Source: Anaerolineales bacterium UBA2232
GTDB taxonomy: Bacteria; Chloroflexota; Anaerolineae; UBA2200
Assembly (NCBI GenBank): GCA_002348045.1
Contig: DDYO01000320.1
Location: 1 to 28,727, forward strand
Reading direction: 5' to 3'
Length of the DNA: 28,727 nt
The position numbers and the translations under genes are program-made. A model generated the notes under the pieces. That model was not told where the DNA came from. It searched no databases and saw only the letters and a list, made by a program, of their open reading frames with translations. Shown here piece after piece: positions 17,649 through 24,018 of this stretch. Numbering within the stretch: the stretch's first letter is position 1; each line of letters starts with the position of its first letter.

Positions 17649-18380
17649 CTATCCCACCAACGCACGCAAGCTTAGAAATGCAAGAGCCAGCCCTATGGTG
17701 TGCGTGGCTGCGATCCCATGCCGTCGCCGCAGCAGGTAGGATTGCCCCCACCATGCGATCACTTGCCATAGCAGCAGGATCAGCATCCAGGCCTCATTGG
17801 ACGTCCAGCTCCACCAGGCTCCGGAGGAGTAGGCATTGTGCATGACCGTCGAGAGCAGCGATCCGGTCAAGAAGGCTAGAGCGATCGCCACACGGGAGCC
17901 GTCGGCCCACTCGCCATCACATGGTTCGCTGCCGGGAGCTGCGCGGCAGGCGGATTCGATAAACCCGCCGCAGGCCAGAGCAAAGAGGAGACCCGAGGCA
18001 ATCCGCCATATCCTGTCGGCCGGAAGGGCGTGTGAGACCGAGGATCCCTGTACCGCTAATGCCCAGGCCAGGAGTGCGCTGGCAATGGTTGCCAGCAGCA
18101 CCGACTGCCACAGGGACGACGGCTGGTCGCGCCATGACAGATACCAGGCGAGGGCAGATGTTGAGGTAAGGAGGAGCGGCAATGCAGTGTGGCTCAGTGA
18201 TGTGCCTTGACCAGATACTGCCACGAGGACAGCGGCGGCGCCCGCGAACCCGATCGCCGCCATCACTAACCCGCGTCCAACGGATTGCCAGAGTAGCCTG
18301 GTGCGGTTGAGGAGGAGACCAAGCCATAGACACACCGCAGCAGCGGCACAGAGGGCTACATCAAGGCTGCTGGGGGTCAT
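17649..18380 (-). CDS. CcsA/ResC-like membrane protein with degenerate WWD motif
   Basis: This 243-residue, very hydrophobic protein has about seven membrane segments. The region TVMHNAYSSGAWWSWTSNEAW (about 178-198) aligns by eye with the haem-handling WWD motif of CcsA/ResC/CcmC proteins (usually YWxWDPKExW), but Asp is Thr193 and Pro-Lys is Ser-Asn, while the Trp residues and Glu196 remain. CcsA normally presents haem to apocytochrome c with ResB as partner, and a ResB-like gene overlaps just upstream. The ATG at 18378-18380 is chosen because AGGAAGG lies 7 nt before it; the longer frame to 18416 lacks this. The length is shorter than most CcsA proteins. Function in haem ligation is doubtful; another membrane role is possible. 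Confidence 0.68.
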   Translation of the reverse strand: MTPSSLDVALCAAAAVCLWLGLLLNRTRLLWQSVGRGLVMAAIGFAGAAAVLVAVSGQGTSLSHTALPLLLTSTSALAWYLSWRDQPSSLWQSVLLATIASALLAWALAVQGSSVSHALPADRIWRIASGLLFALACGGFIESACRAAPGSEPCDGEWADGSRVAIALAFLTGSLLSTVMHNAYSSGAWWSWTSNEAWMLILLLWQVIAWWGQSYLLRRRHGIAATHTIGLALAFLSLRALVG

Positions 18381-19950
18381 TGCTGGACCTTCCTGAGCCT
18401 GCGCTCCCATCGTCACGCGGCTCCTCCATCGGGATGAGTTCCAAGGCGGTCGCCAGCACCTGCACAGCGTGCCCGGACGAGGGCTCTACGATGTTGGCGG
18501 GCGTCGCTGGAATGAAGCGCACAGTGAGCCGGTCAGCGTCGGGCTGCAGCAACATCCAGAATCGCATGGGTGTCCGCCAGGCAAGCAGAACCCAGCCGGC
18601 TGCAAGCATGGCCAAGCCCACAAAGATTAGCGGCCATCCCCAATCCTGCCCGTACCGAATCACCACATACCGTTCGGGGCGAAAGGAATAGTAGTCTCCG
18701 TCGATCTCAATGTGGGCAGCGGCCTGGATCGTAGCTTGATAGTAGGGAGATGTTTCCGTGCCCCGAAATGCCTGGAGTGTCAAAACGTCCAGGGTGCTGG
18801 ACGATGGAGAGAACAGATAGGTGAGCCTCAATGTGACATCTCGCGCAGGAACCCAGACCCACTTCTCGTTGCCCTTTTGCTCGAAGGAACGGCCAGAGGG
18901 GCTAACTGACGACAGGTCCAGCACCACCATGTAGCGCGGCGAGTCCTCTTCGCGAAAGCGCAGGTACAGCTCGGTGAACTGCCCTTCATCACCATCTGAG
19001 GTCTGCAGCGTCAGCGGCTGCCCGGAGGAATCGCGCGCCTGTACTCCAAGCGCTGGGGCGGAAAGGGTCTGGTAGAACCAGATGTTCTGATGCAGGGCCG
19101 GCCTGCTTGTTTGCAGTCGTAACGTCTGTGGCTCTTGGTCAGGCGGTGTGATGGTGATGAGAGTTGGATCAACAGCCCCGGCGCTTGCGCTCTGATTGCG
19201 TCCGGCGTCCACAGAATCAACGCGCAGAGTGGCTCCGGTCCCGTGTCCAATTGGCAGGGATTGTCCTGGTCTCAGGGCCAGGTTGCTCTCCCACCATGAG
19301 GTGCGCTCACTGACAGCCAACCCGACGAGCAGCAATATCGTGCCGCACAGGAGTGGGAGTGAGTTCCTAGTGAAACGATGCACCCACAAGAGATTGTCAC
19401 CAGGGCACTGTACAGAATAACCCATGCTGAGCAGGGTGGAATGCAGGCGCTGGCTCCAAGCCGCGGGGTCCTCTTGAGGGGTCCGCAGGCAGGCGAACCC
19501 GGGAGCGACGTCATCTACGTCTGGTGATAGCGGGGCTTGGGCCGTGCCCGTTTGGACCGCTGCCAGCACCACGTTGAAAGCTAGTAGGCCGAGCAAGCCC
19601 CTGAACCAGGGGGAGTGGTAAACGTCAAACAGATTGCCCGCCAAAAGCCAGTCAGTGGCGTCCCCATACTGACTGCGCACCGAGGCCAACCACAAGCTGT
19701 TGGTAACCGGATCTAGCGATGCACTCTCCGGTCGCTGCGGCAAGATCACTCCTACACCGACCATAACAGCGAGGCTTAACAAGATGAGCGCGGTGGAGTA
19801 GGGGGAAGCGCAGAGGCGCCACAGGCTGTCCAGAATATCGTCGGGATCCCATAGTTTCCGATAATGGGCTCTGATGGTGTACTCACACTTTCTGGTGGCG
19901 TGAAGGTGCGGGACTGCGTGATGATACGTTGTGCGAAGGGGTTTTGTCAA
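18361..19950 (-). CDS. resB: ResB-like cytochrome c biogenesis family protein
   Basis: Up to 529 residues with the ResB layout: a cytoplasmic DDILDSLWRL lead-in, membrane helix 1 (about 52-70) ending in ILPQ, helix 2 (117-132), helix 3 (197-213), a large extracytoplasmic beta-rich domain, then a last helix (about 438-457) and a cytoplasmic tail. ResB works with CcsA to attach haem to cytochrome c outside the membrane. By eye the family's helix-3 His is not present (NSLPLLCGTILLLVGL), which may impair haem binding. No in-frame ATG or GTG precedes helix 1. The TTG at 19948-19950 overlaps the stop of the previous gene as TTGA and is used here, but a start nearer DDILD is possible. It overlaps the CcsA-like gene by 20 nt. 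Confidence 0.75.
   Translation of the reverse strand: MTKPLRTTYHHAVPHLHATRKCEYTIRAHYRKLWDPDDILDSLWRLCASPYSTALILLSLAVMVGVGVILPQRPESASLDPVTNSLWLASVRSQYGDATDWLLAGNLFDVYHSPWFRGLLGLLAFNVVLAAVQTGTAQAPLSPDVDDVAPGFACLRTPQEDPAAWSQRLHSTLLSMGYSVQCPGDNLLWVHRFTRNSLPLLCGTILLLVGLAVSERTSWWESNLALRPGQSLPIGHGTGATLRVDSVDAGRNQSASAGAVDPTLITITPPDQEPQTLRLQTSRPALHQNIWFYQTLSAPALGVQARDSSGQPLTLQTSDGDEGQFTELYLRFREEDSPRYMVVLDLSSVSPSGRSFEQKGNEKWVWVPARDVTLRLTYLFSPSSSTLDVLTLQAFRGTETSPYYQATIQAAAHIEIDGDYYSFRPERYVVIRYGQDWGWPLIFVGLAMLAAGWVLLAWRTPMRFWMLLQPDADRLTVRFIPATPANIVEPSSGHAVQVLATALELIPMEEPRDDGSAGSGRSSNDPQQP
18388..18394 (-). promoter_or_regulatory. Strong ribosome-binding site of the CcsA-like gene
   Basis: AGGAAGG on the minus strand, 7 nt before the ATG at 18380. 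It lies inside the end of the ResB-like gene and settles the start of the CcsA-like protein in favour of the inner ATG rather than the one at 18416. Confidence 0.75.
19921..19950 (-). promoter_or_regulatory. Candidate sigma70-type promoter ahead of the ResB/CcsA-like genes
   Basis: On the minus strand there is a perfect -35 TTGACA (19945-19950), an 18-bp spacer and a -10 TATCAT (19921-19926, five of six matches). Transcription would begin near 19914 and read into the ResB-like, CcsA-like and glycan genes. The -35 overlaps the end of the preceding glycosyltransferase gene and the proposed TTG start of ResB, so if this promoter is used ResB would need a later start. It may be chance; no expression evidence is available. 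Confidence 0.4.
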
Positions 19951-22394
19951 TCGACGATTGATACGCGGGTGAGGGATACTTGGTCGCCCAGGATATCTGT
20001 GGTCGCAGCGTCTCGCATTTGGAGCGATAGACGATAGTTGCCAGACGACAGGTGCGCGGGGAGGGGCAGGTGGTGCTGGTCGCGGATGATCTCTCCCTCG
20101 TGCCAATCCGCAAGAGGGTACAGGCCGGATGTCGGCCGGGCCTGGTACTCGGCCTGAGCGATGCCGCGACCATCTTGCAGTTGCAGGATCAGCTCAACAT
20201 CGCCAGCGACCGAATGGTCGCTGCGCCAGAACAAGGTCAGATGCAGCACATCGCCTGCCCGAATTGGAGGATCTGGCTCGTGCTCATGGCCCAGCTTGGT
20301 CAGAGTAGAGCCTAGCAACGTTAACGCTGGAAAACGCACATTGAGGATCTCACTCATGCCCAACACGGACAGCGAAGGAGGAGCCGGAGCTCTTGTCACG
20401 TGCACGTTCTGCACGATTAGGTGATCGCCAGCCGGCTGGCCCTGGTTGGTGACAGGCAAGCGTTGGCCATCCTCCAGCCCGTACATACCGATCTCAAGGG
20501 CATAGTCGCCCGGTGGCGTTCCGGGAGGCACCGGGAGACCGTAGTTGTCGGCAACGATCTCCTCAGGCTGCCAGACGGTGGTGATTCTAGAACCACCGCC
20601 GGGCTCGGCATCGCGCTGGCCAATCAACAGGCCTCGGGCGTCAAGCAAGTGGGTGAAAACCTTGTAGCGCTGCTGGATGGGTGCAGATGTCGTCCAGAAG
20701 AGGGTGACCTGCAGGATGTCTTCCGGTGCAACTCGGTCACCATCAATGCTGTAACCCAGCAAATGGATGCTCTCGCCTAGCTGTACCTGGAGCGGATGCT
20801 GAATGTCCTGTGAGGACTGCTCTTGCGGGACGGCGTAGATGGCTAGACGAACATTCCCGTACCAGGAGTCCGTGGCCTTGAAGGCGTTTTGGTCCAGCCA
20901 ACCTTCGATGAATCGATGTGGGTCGCTTTCGTTAGTTGCCCACAGGATGGCATAGATACGCCTGCGCCCGTTGACCAGTTGCTCGAGATCTGCGCGGGTG
21001 AGCGTCTCGTCGAGGGGGCGCTGGCCTGGGATCGGGACGAGGGGTGCTTCCCCACGGTAGTAGAGTGAGAAAGTCTCTATCTGTCCAGGAGCGTTGATGA
21101 GGACGGCATCTCTCGGTGTTGAGCTCGCCTCTATGTAGCGGGCGATGCCCCGATAGTCGTCGCGGGCATACCGCGCGTCAAAGTAGTAGGCATGCAGGGA
21201 TGGCAGGGCCGCCAGGATCAGGGTTGCAGTGGGGATTGTCAAGGCAAGCTGCCTGACGATTGGCCTTACTGAGAGGCACCAGGACAGCCGCAGCAGCCCC
21301 TGGGCCACGATGATGGCGAAGAAGGGGGTGCAGAAGAGTAGAAACTTGGGGTTGTACATCGGCCGCCGGAGAGACACGATGTACAGTAGGGCCACAGGAA
21401 CCGATACACAAAGCACGCAGCACCAGTGAGCGAGGGAAGTGCCAAACTGCATCCGGGCGGACTTGTTGCGAGGCTCTCTGTGTGAAGGGGCTGACACCAT
21501 GCCCAACAGGAAGAGCACACCAAAGGGCAACAAACGCCAAGAGAACCCCAATGGGGTAGACAGTCCGAGGGTAAAGGTACGCAGGAGGTCTACTGCCCAT
21601 GCCCCAAGTTGCGGAGGACCGCTGATGGCTGGCCAAGCTGTCAGCTGGCGTGCAGACAACGCCAGCCATGGGGCGTAGGCGGCGATGAGAACGAGCTGAA
21701 CGCCTATCCATCGCCCGATGGCGCCCGACGTCTGATCAATTTGCCTGTTGTTCGGTGCACCTCGGCGACTGAGCAGCCACCACAGCGAGAACAGGATGTT
21801 TTCCGTGATGACCAACGTGACCGCGAAGTAGTGGGTGTACAGCAATAGGATGGTTGATACAGCGTACCACAGAGGCCACCGAGTAGTGGAGCCTTCGGAA
21901 CGATCGCCATAACTGGTCGACATCCAGCCGGAGAGCATGCGCAGGCAGCAAAGTACAGAAACGGCGCCAAGGAATGCGGTCAAGATGTACATGCGGGCTT
22001 CCTGCGAGTAGTACACCTGGAACGGCGAGAGCGCGGCCAAGAGCGCCGCAATCCAGCCCACGGTTTTGCCCCCGGCCATCTGCCCTATGGCAAAGGTCAG
22101 TGCAATCAATGCGGTTCCTAGCAGGGCGGACATCGAGCGTACCGCGAGTTCGCTGCTGCCAAAGAGCCTCATCCAGATGTGCAGGAGATAGTAATAGAGA
22201 GGAGGATGGATATCGTTGGCTGCGCCACGGGTAATGGCCTGCAGGTCACGGAGGGCAAGTGCTACGCTTGTTCCCTCGTCGTTCCAAAAGCTCTGAGCCT
22301 CGATGCGGTAGAAACGCACCGTCAGAGCCAGCAGAACGAGGATAACCAGGGCGAGGCTCGTGGTAAGGCGTGCAGGACGAGGAACGGTCCGCAT
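19947..22394 (-). CDS. GT39-like polytopic glycosyltransferase with two C-terminal beta-rich repeats
   Basis: This 815-residue protein resembles the PMT/ArnT-like (GT-C) family that moves sugars from polyprenyl-phosphate donors on the outer membrane face. The first helix (about 14-28) is followed by SFWNDEGTS with the Asp39-Glu40 pair expected in the active site, then NDIHPPLYYYLLHIW (60-74) and YYSQEARMYIL (128-138); about 11 helices end near residue 405, with RRPMYNPKFLLF near 343-354. Residues about 540-665 and 690-812 are two related extracytoplasmic beta-rich repeats (DILQVTLFW versus DVLHLTLFW). The frame extends to 22517, but the ATG at 22392-22394 overlaps the hydratase stop as TGATG and precedes the first helix, so it is the start. 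Confidence 0.88.
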   Translation of the reverse strand: MRTVPRPARLTTSLALVILVLLALTVRFYRIEAQSFWNDEGTSVALALRDLQAITRGAANDIHPPLYYYLLHIWMRLFGSSELAVRSMSALLGTALIALTFAIGQMAGGKTVGWIAALLAALSPFQVYYSQEARMYILTAFLGAVSVLCCLRMLSGWMSTSYGDRSEGSTTRWPLWYAVSTILLLYTHYFAVTLVITENILFSLWWLLSRRGAPNNRQIDQTSGAIGRWIGVQLVLIAAYAPWLALSARQLTAWPAISGPPQLGAWAVDLLRTFTLGLSTPLGFSWRLLPFGVLFLLGMVSAPSHREPRNKSARMQFGTSLAHWCCVLCVSVPVALLYIVSLRRPMYNPKFLLFCTPFFAIIVAQGLLRLSWCLSVRPIVRQLALTIPTATLILAALPSLHAYYFDARYARDDYRGIARYIEASSTPRDAVLINAPGQIETFSLYYRGEAPLVPIPGQRPLDETLTRADLEQLVNGRRRIYAILWATNESDPHRFIEGWLDQNAFKATDSWYGNVRLAIYAVPQEQSSQDIQHPLQVQLGESIHLLGYSIDGDRVAPEDILQVTLFWTTSAPIQQRYKVFTHLLDARGLLIGQRDAEPGGGSRITTVWQPEEIVADNYGLPVPPGTPPGDYALEIGMYGLEDGQRLPVTNQGQPAGDHLIVQNVHVTRAPAPPSLSVLGMSEILNVRFPALTLLGSTLTKLGHEHEPDPPIRAGDVLHLTLFWRSDHSVAGDVELILQLQDGRGIAQAEYQARPTSGLYPLADWHEGEIIRDQHHLPLPAHLSSGNYRLSLQMRDAATTDILGDQVSLTRVSIVD

Positions 22395-22966
22395 CAATCC
22401 GTACCCCACGCCATTGAGCACGCCAAGCCAAACCGCAGCGCCTCCTGGGAGCACCCCGTCGCAAGGCTGGCTTGTGACGAGGAGTTGAGGGTATCCTTGG
22501 CCAATTGCATGGCGCAACGAGGCTTGGAAGCAAGGTCACGGGCAAGCGCCTCCGTCACTTTCCACAACTGCTCCTGTGGCGCTAGTCGATCAACCCATCC
22601 GATCTGCCACGCTTCCGTAGCTGTGAGGGGCTCGCCCGATAGAATGATCCTCTTTGCATGGGCTCGCCCCACTAGCCGTACAAGCCGCTGCCCCCCGCCC
22701 AATCCTGGGGTGATGCCGAGGCGAACGTGAGGAAACGCGATGTGGGCGGTGTCGGCCGCGATTCCAAGATCACAGGCTGAGGCCAGTTCTGCGTCAGCCC
22801 CGGTGATGATCATACAGCGTACTTGATCGTCATGGCCGAGTTGGTCGACTGCCGCTGACAACTCCAGCATGGTCGCGCGATCGAGTATGTTGAGAACCTG
22901 AGGGCGATTGATCGTCAGGATGGCGATGCTCTCTTGACGAGCCAGGACGATGTTCTTTGCGTCCAT
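22394..22966 (-). CDS. Enoyl-CoA hydratase/isomerase (crotonase) family protein with internal deletion and short C-terminus
   Basis: This 190-residue protein clearly belongs to the crotonase family, which normally has about 255-260 residues. IAILTINRPQVLNIL (15-29), SACDLGIAADTAHIAFPHVR and LGITPGLGGGQRLVRLVG match the family. However, the text jumps from IITGAD (53-58) straight to AELASACD (59-66), so about 50 residues carrying the first oxyanion-hole loop (AGAD) and the PVIAAVNG/LGGG strand are missing. The second catalytic Glu position is His80 (FPHVRLGI instead of FGQPEI). The C-terminal trimerisation tail is also cut by about 25-30 residues. The frame is open throughout. The ATG at 22964-22966 is chosen over a TTG at 22969 because AGGAGG precedes it. 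Loss of hydratase activity is likely. Confidence 0.82.
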   Translation of the reverse strand: MDAKNIVLARQESIAILTINRPQVLNILDRATMLELSAAVDQLGHDDQVRCMIITGADAELASACDLGIAADTAHIAFPHVRLGITPGLGGGQRLVRLVGRAHAKRIILSGEPLTATEAWQIGWVDRLAPQEQLWKVTEALARDLASKPRCAMQLAKDTLNSSSQASLATGCSQEALRFGLACSMAWGTD

Positions 22967-22970
22967 CAAG

Positions 22971-22977
22971 CCCTCCT
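22971..22977 (-). promoter_or_regulatory. Ribosome-binding site of the crotonase-family gene, abutting the upstream stop
   Basis: AGGAGGG on the minus strand lies 4 nt before the ATG at 22966 and overlaps the TAA of the hydroxyacyl-CoA dehydrogenase gene (22977-22979) by one base. It ties translation of the two genes together and argues for the ATG over the TTG at 22969. Confidence 0.65.
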
Positions 22978-23828
22978 TACGAGTAATCGTAGAACCCCTT
23001 ACCGGCCTTCCTGCCTAGGAAGCCGGCCAGGACCATGCGCTTGAGCAATGGCGGCGGGGCGTACTGTGGCTCCCTGAACTCTTCGTACATCACGTTGGCG
23101 ATGTAGTAGGCTGTATCTAATCCAACAAAGTCCAGCAGCGTCAGTGGCCCCATGGGGTGGTTACAGCCCAGCTTCATCGCATTGTCGATGTCCTCGCGGG
23201 TGGCGACTCCGGCTTCCAGCGCCCGGATAGCGCTGAGCATGTAGGGGACCAGCAGCAGGTTGACGATGAACCCAGGCGTGTCCTTGGCCACGATGGTCGT
23301 CTTCTTCAGGCTGGCGCCGAATTGCTGAGCAACTTGCATAGTTTCATTGCTGGTGAGGATAGTTCGTACCATCTCCAAGAGGGGCATCACCGGCACGGGG
23401 TTGAAAAAGTGGAGTCCGAGGACTTTGTCGGGGCGCCCGGTGGCGACGGCCATTTCCGTCACGCACAACGACGAGGTGTTGCTAGCGATGATTGTTTCCG
23501 GAGGGCACAGGGTATCCATTTCTGCAAAGATACGCTTCTTCTCGGCCATGTTCTCGATGACGGCTTCGATGACAAGGTCACTCTCTGCCAAGTCCTGCAG
23601 CTTTACCGTGCCAGTGATGCGGGCCCAGGCATCGTCCATCTCAGATTGAGTCAGCCTGCCCCGCTCCACTGCCCGGCTCAGGGAAGAGTTGCAGCGCTGC
23701 ATTCCCTTGGCAAGGAGCTCCGCATTGACTTCGCGTACAAGGACTTGATAGCCGGCGCGGGCACAGGTCTCGACGATGCCAGCACCCATCAGACCACATC
23801 CAATGACTCCGACTCGCTTGATCTCCAT
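22977..23828 (-). CDS. hbd: 3-hydroxyacyl-CoA (3-hydroxybutyryl-CoA) dehydrogenase
   Basis: This 283-residue cytosolic enzyme oxidises or forms 3-hydroxyacyl-CoA using NAD(H) or NADP(H), in beta-oxidation or butyrate/PHB-type metabolism. GVIGCGLMGAGI (7-18) is the Rossmann loop, SNTSSL (116-121) carries the substrate-binding Ser, HFFNPVPVMPLLEMV (140-154) contains the catalytic His140 and Glu152, and DTPGFIVN (183-190) the conserved Asn. The C-terminal domain ends in GFLGRKAGKGFYDYS, as in complete family members of about 280-290 residues. A strong AAAGGAG lies 9 nt before the ATG at 23826-23828. It is the first gene after the dnaE terminator and is followed 10 nt later by the crotonase-family gene, a common pairing for beta-oxidation. 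Confidence 0.95.
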   Translation of the reverse strand: MEIKRVGVIGCGLMGAGIVETCARAGYQVLVREVNAELLAKGMQRCNSSLSRAVERGRLTQSEMDDAWARITGTVKLQDLAESDLVIEAVIENMAEKKRIFAEMDTLCPPETIIASNTSSLCVTEMAVATGRPDKVLGLHFFNPVPVMPLLEMVRTILTSNETMQVAQQFGASLKKTTIVAKDTPGFIVNLLLVPYMLSAIRALEAGVATREDIDNAMKLGCNHPMGPLTLLDFVGLDTAYYIANVMYEEFREPQYAPPPLLKRMVLAGFLGRKAGKGFYDYS

Positions 23829-23982
23829 TGATCCCGTCTCCTTTCTAAGTTAGCACGATTCCACGGTGTCGAACTGCAAGCAGTACAGGCGCGATAGAAC
23901 ACTGCGGGGTTCGGACGACGAGCGCAGATGATGTTTCACCTCGCTCCGCTGGGTGTGGCTTACGTTGCATGGGCAACGGCGC
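23829..23982 (-). promoter_or_regulatory. Leader region before the hydroxyacyl-CoA dehydrogenase gene
   Basis: This stretch separates the dnaE terminator from the next gene and probably holds the promoter for the long downstream gene run. I find no convincing sigma70 hexamer pair. It contains a perfect 6-bp hairpin CGTTGC-ATGG-GCAACG at 23963-23978, directly after the T-run of the terminator, and the AAAGGAG ribosome-binding site at 23838-23844. Confidence 0.35.
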
Positions 23983-24014
23983 AAAAACCTGGGCCCAGGG
24001 CGCACGAGCCCGGG
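23983..24014 (-). terminator. Probable intrinsic terminator of dnaE
   Basis: Beginning 4 nt after the dnaE stop on the minus strand, CCCGGGC (24008-24014) pairs with GCCCTGGG (23994-24001) with one bulged T and a six-base loop. An overlapping palindrome CCTGGGCCCAGG is followed immediately by TTTTT (23983-23987). A GC-rich stem plus T-run just after a stop is a standard Rho-independent arrangement, though the T-run is short and two alternative foldings compete. Confidence 0.6.
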
Positions 24015-24018
24015 TGTG

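Noticed and set aside
19951..20106. Upstream extension of the ResB-like frame
   Set aside because: It overlaps the C-terminal coding region of the GT39-like protein and is Arg/Pro-rich with no family similarity, typical of an out-of-frame reading.
22395..22517. Upstream extension of the GT39-like frame
   Set aside because: It reads out of frame through the crotonase gene; the ATG at 22394 directly precedes the first membrane helix and overlaps the stop.
22780..22800. Frameshift as cause of the missing crotonase segment
   Set aside because: The same frame continues on both sides of the junction with family-like sequence, and no other frame carries the missing AGAD/GGG blocks, so a deletion fits better.
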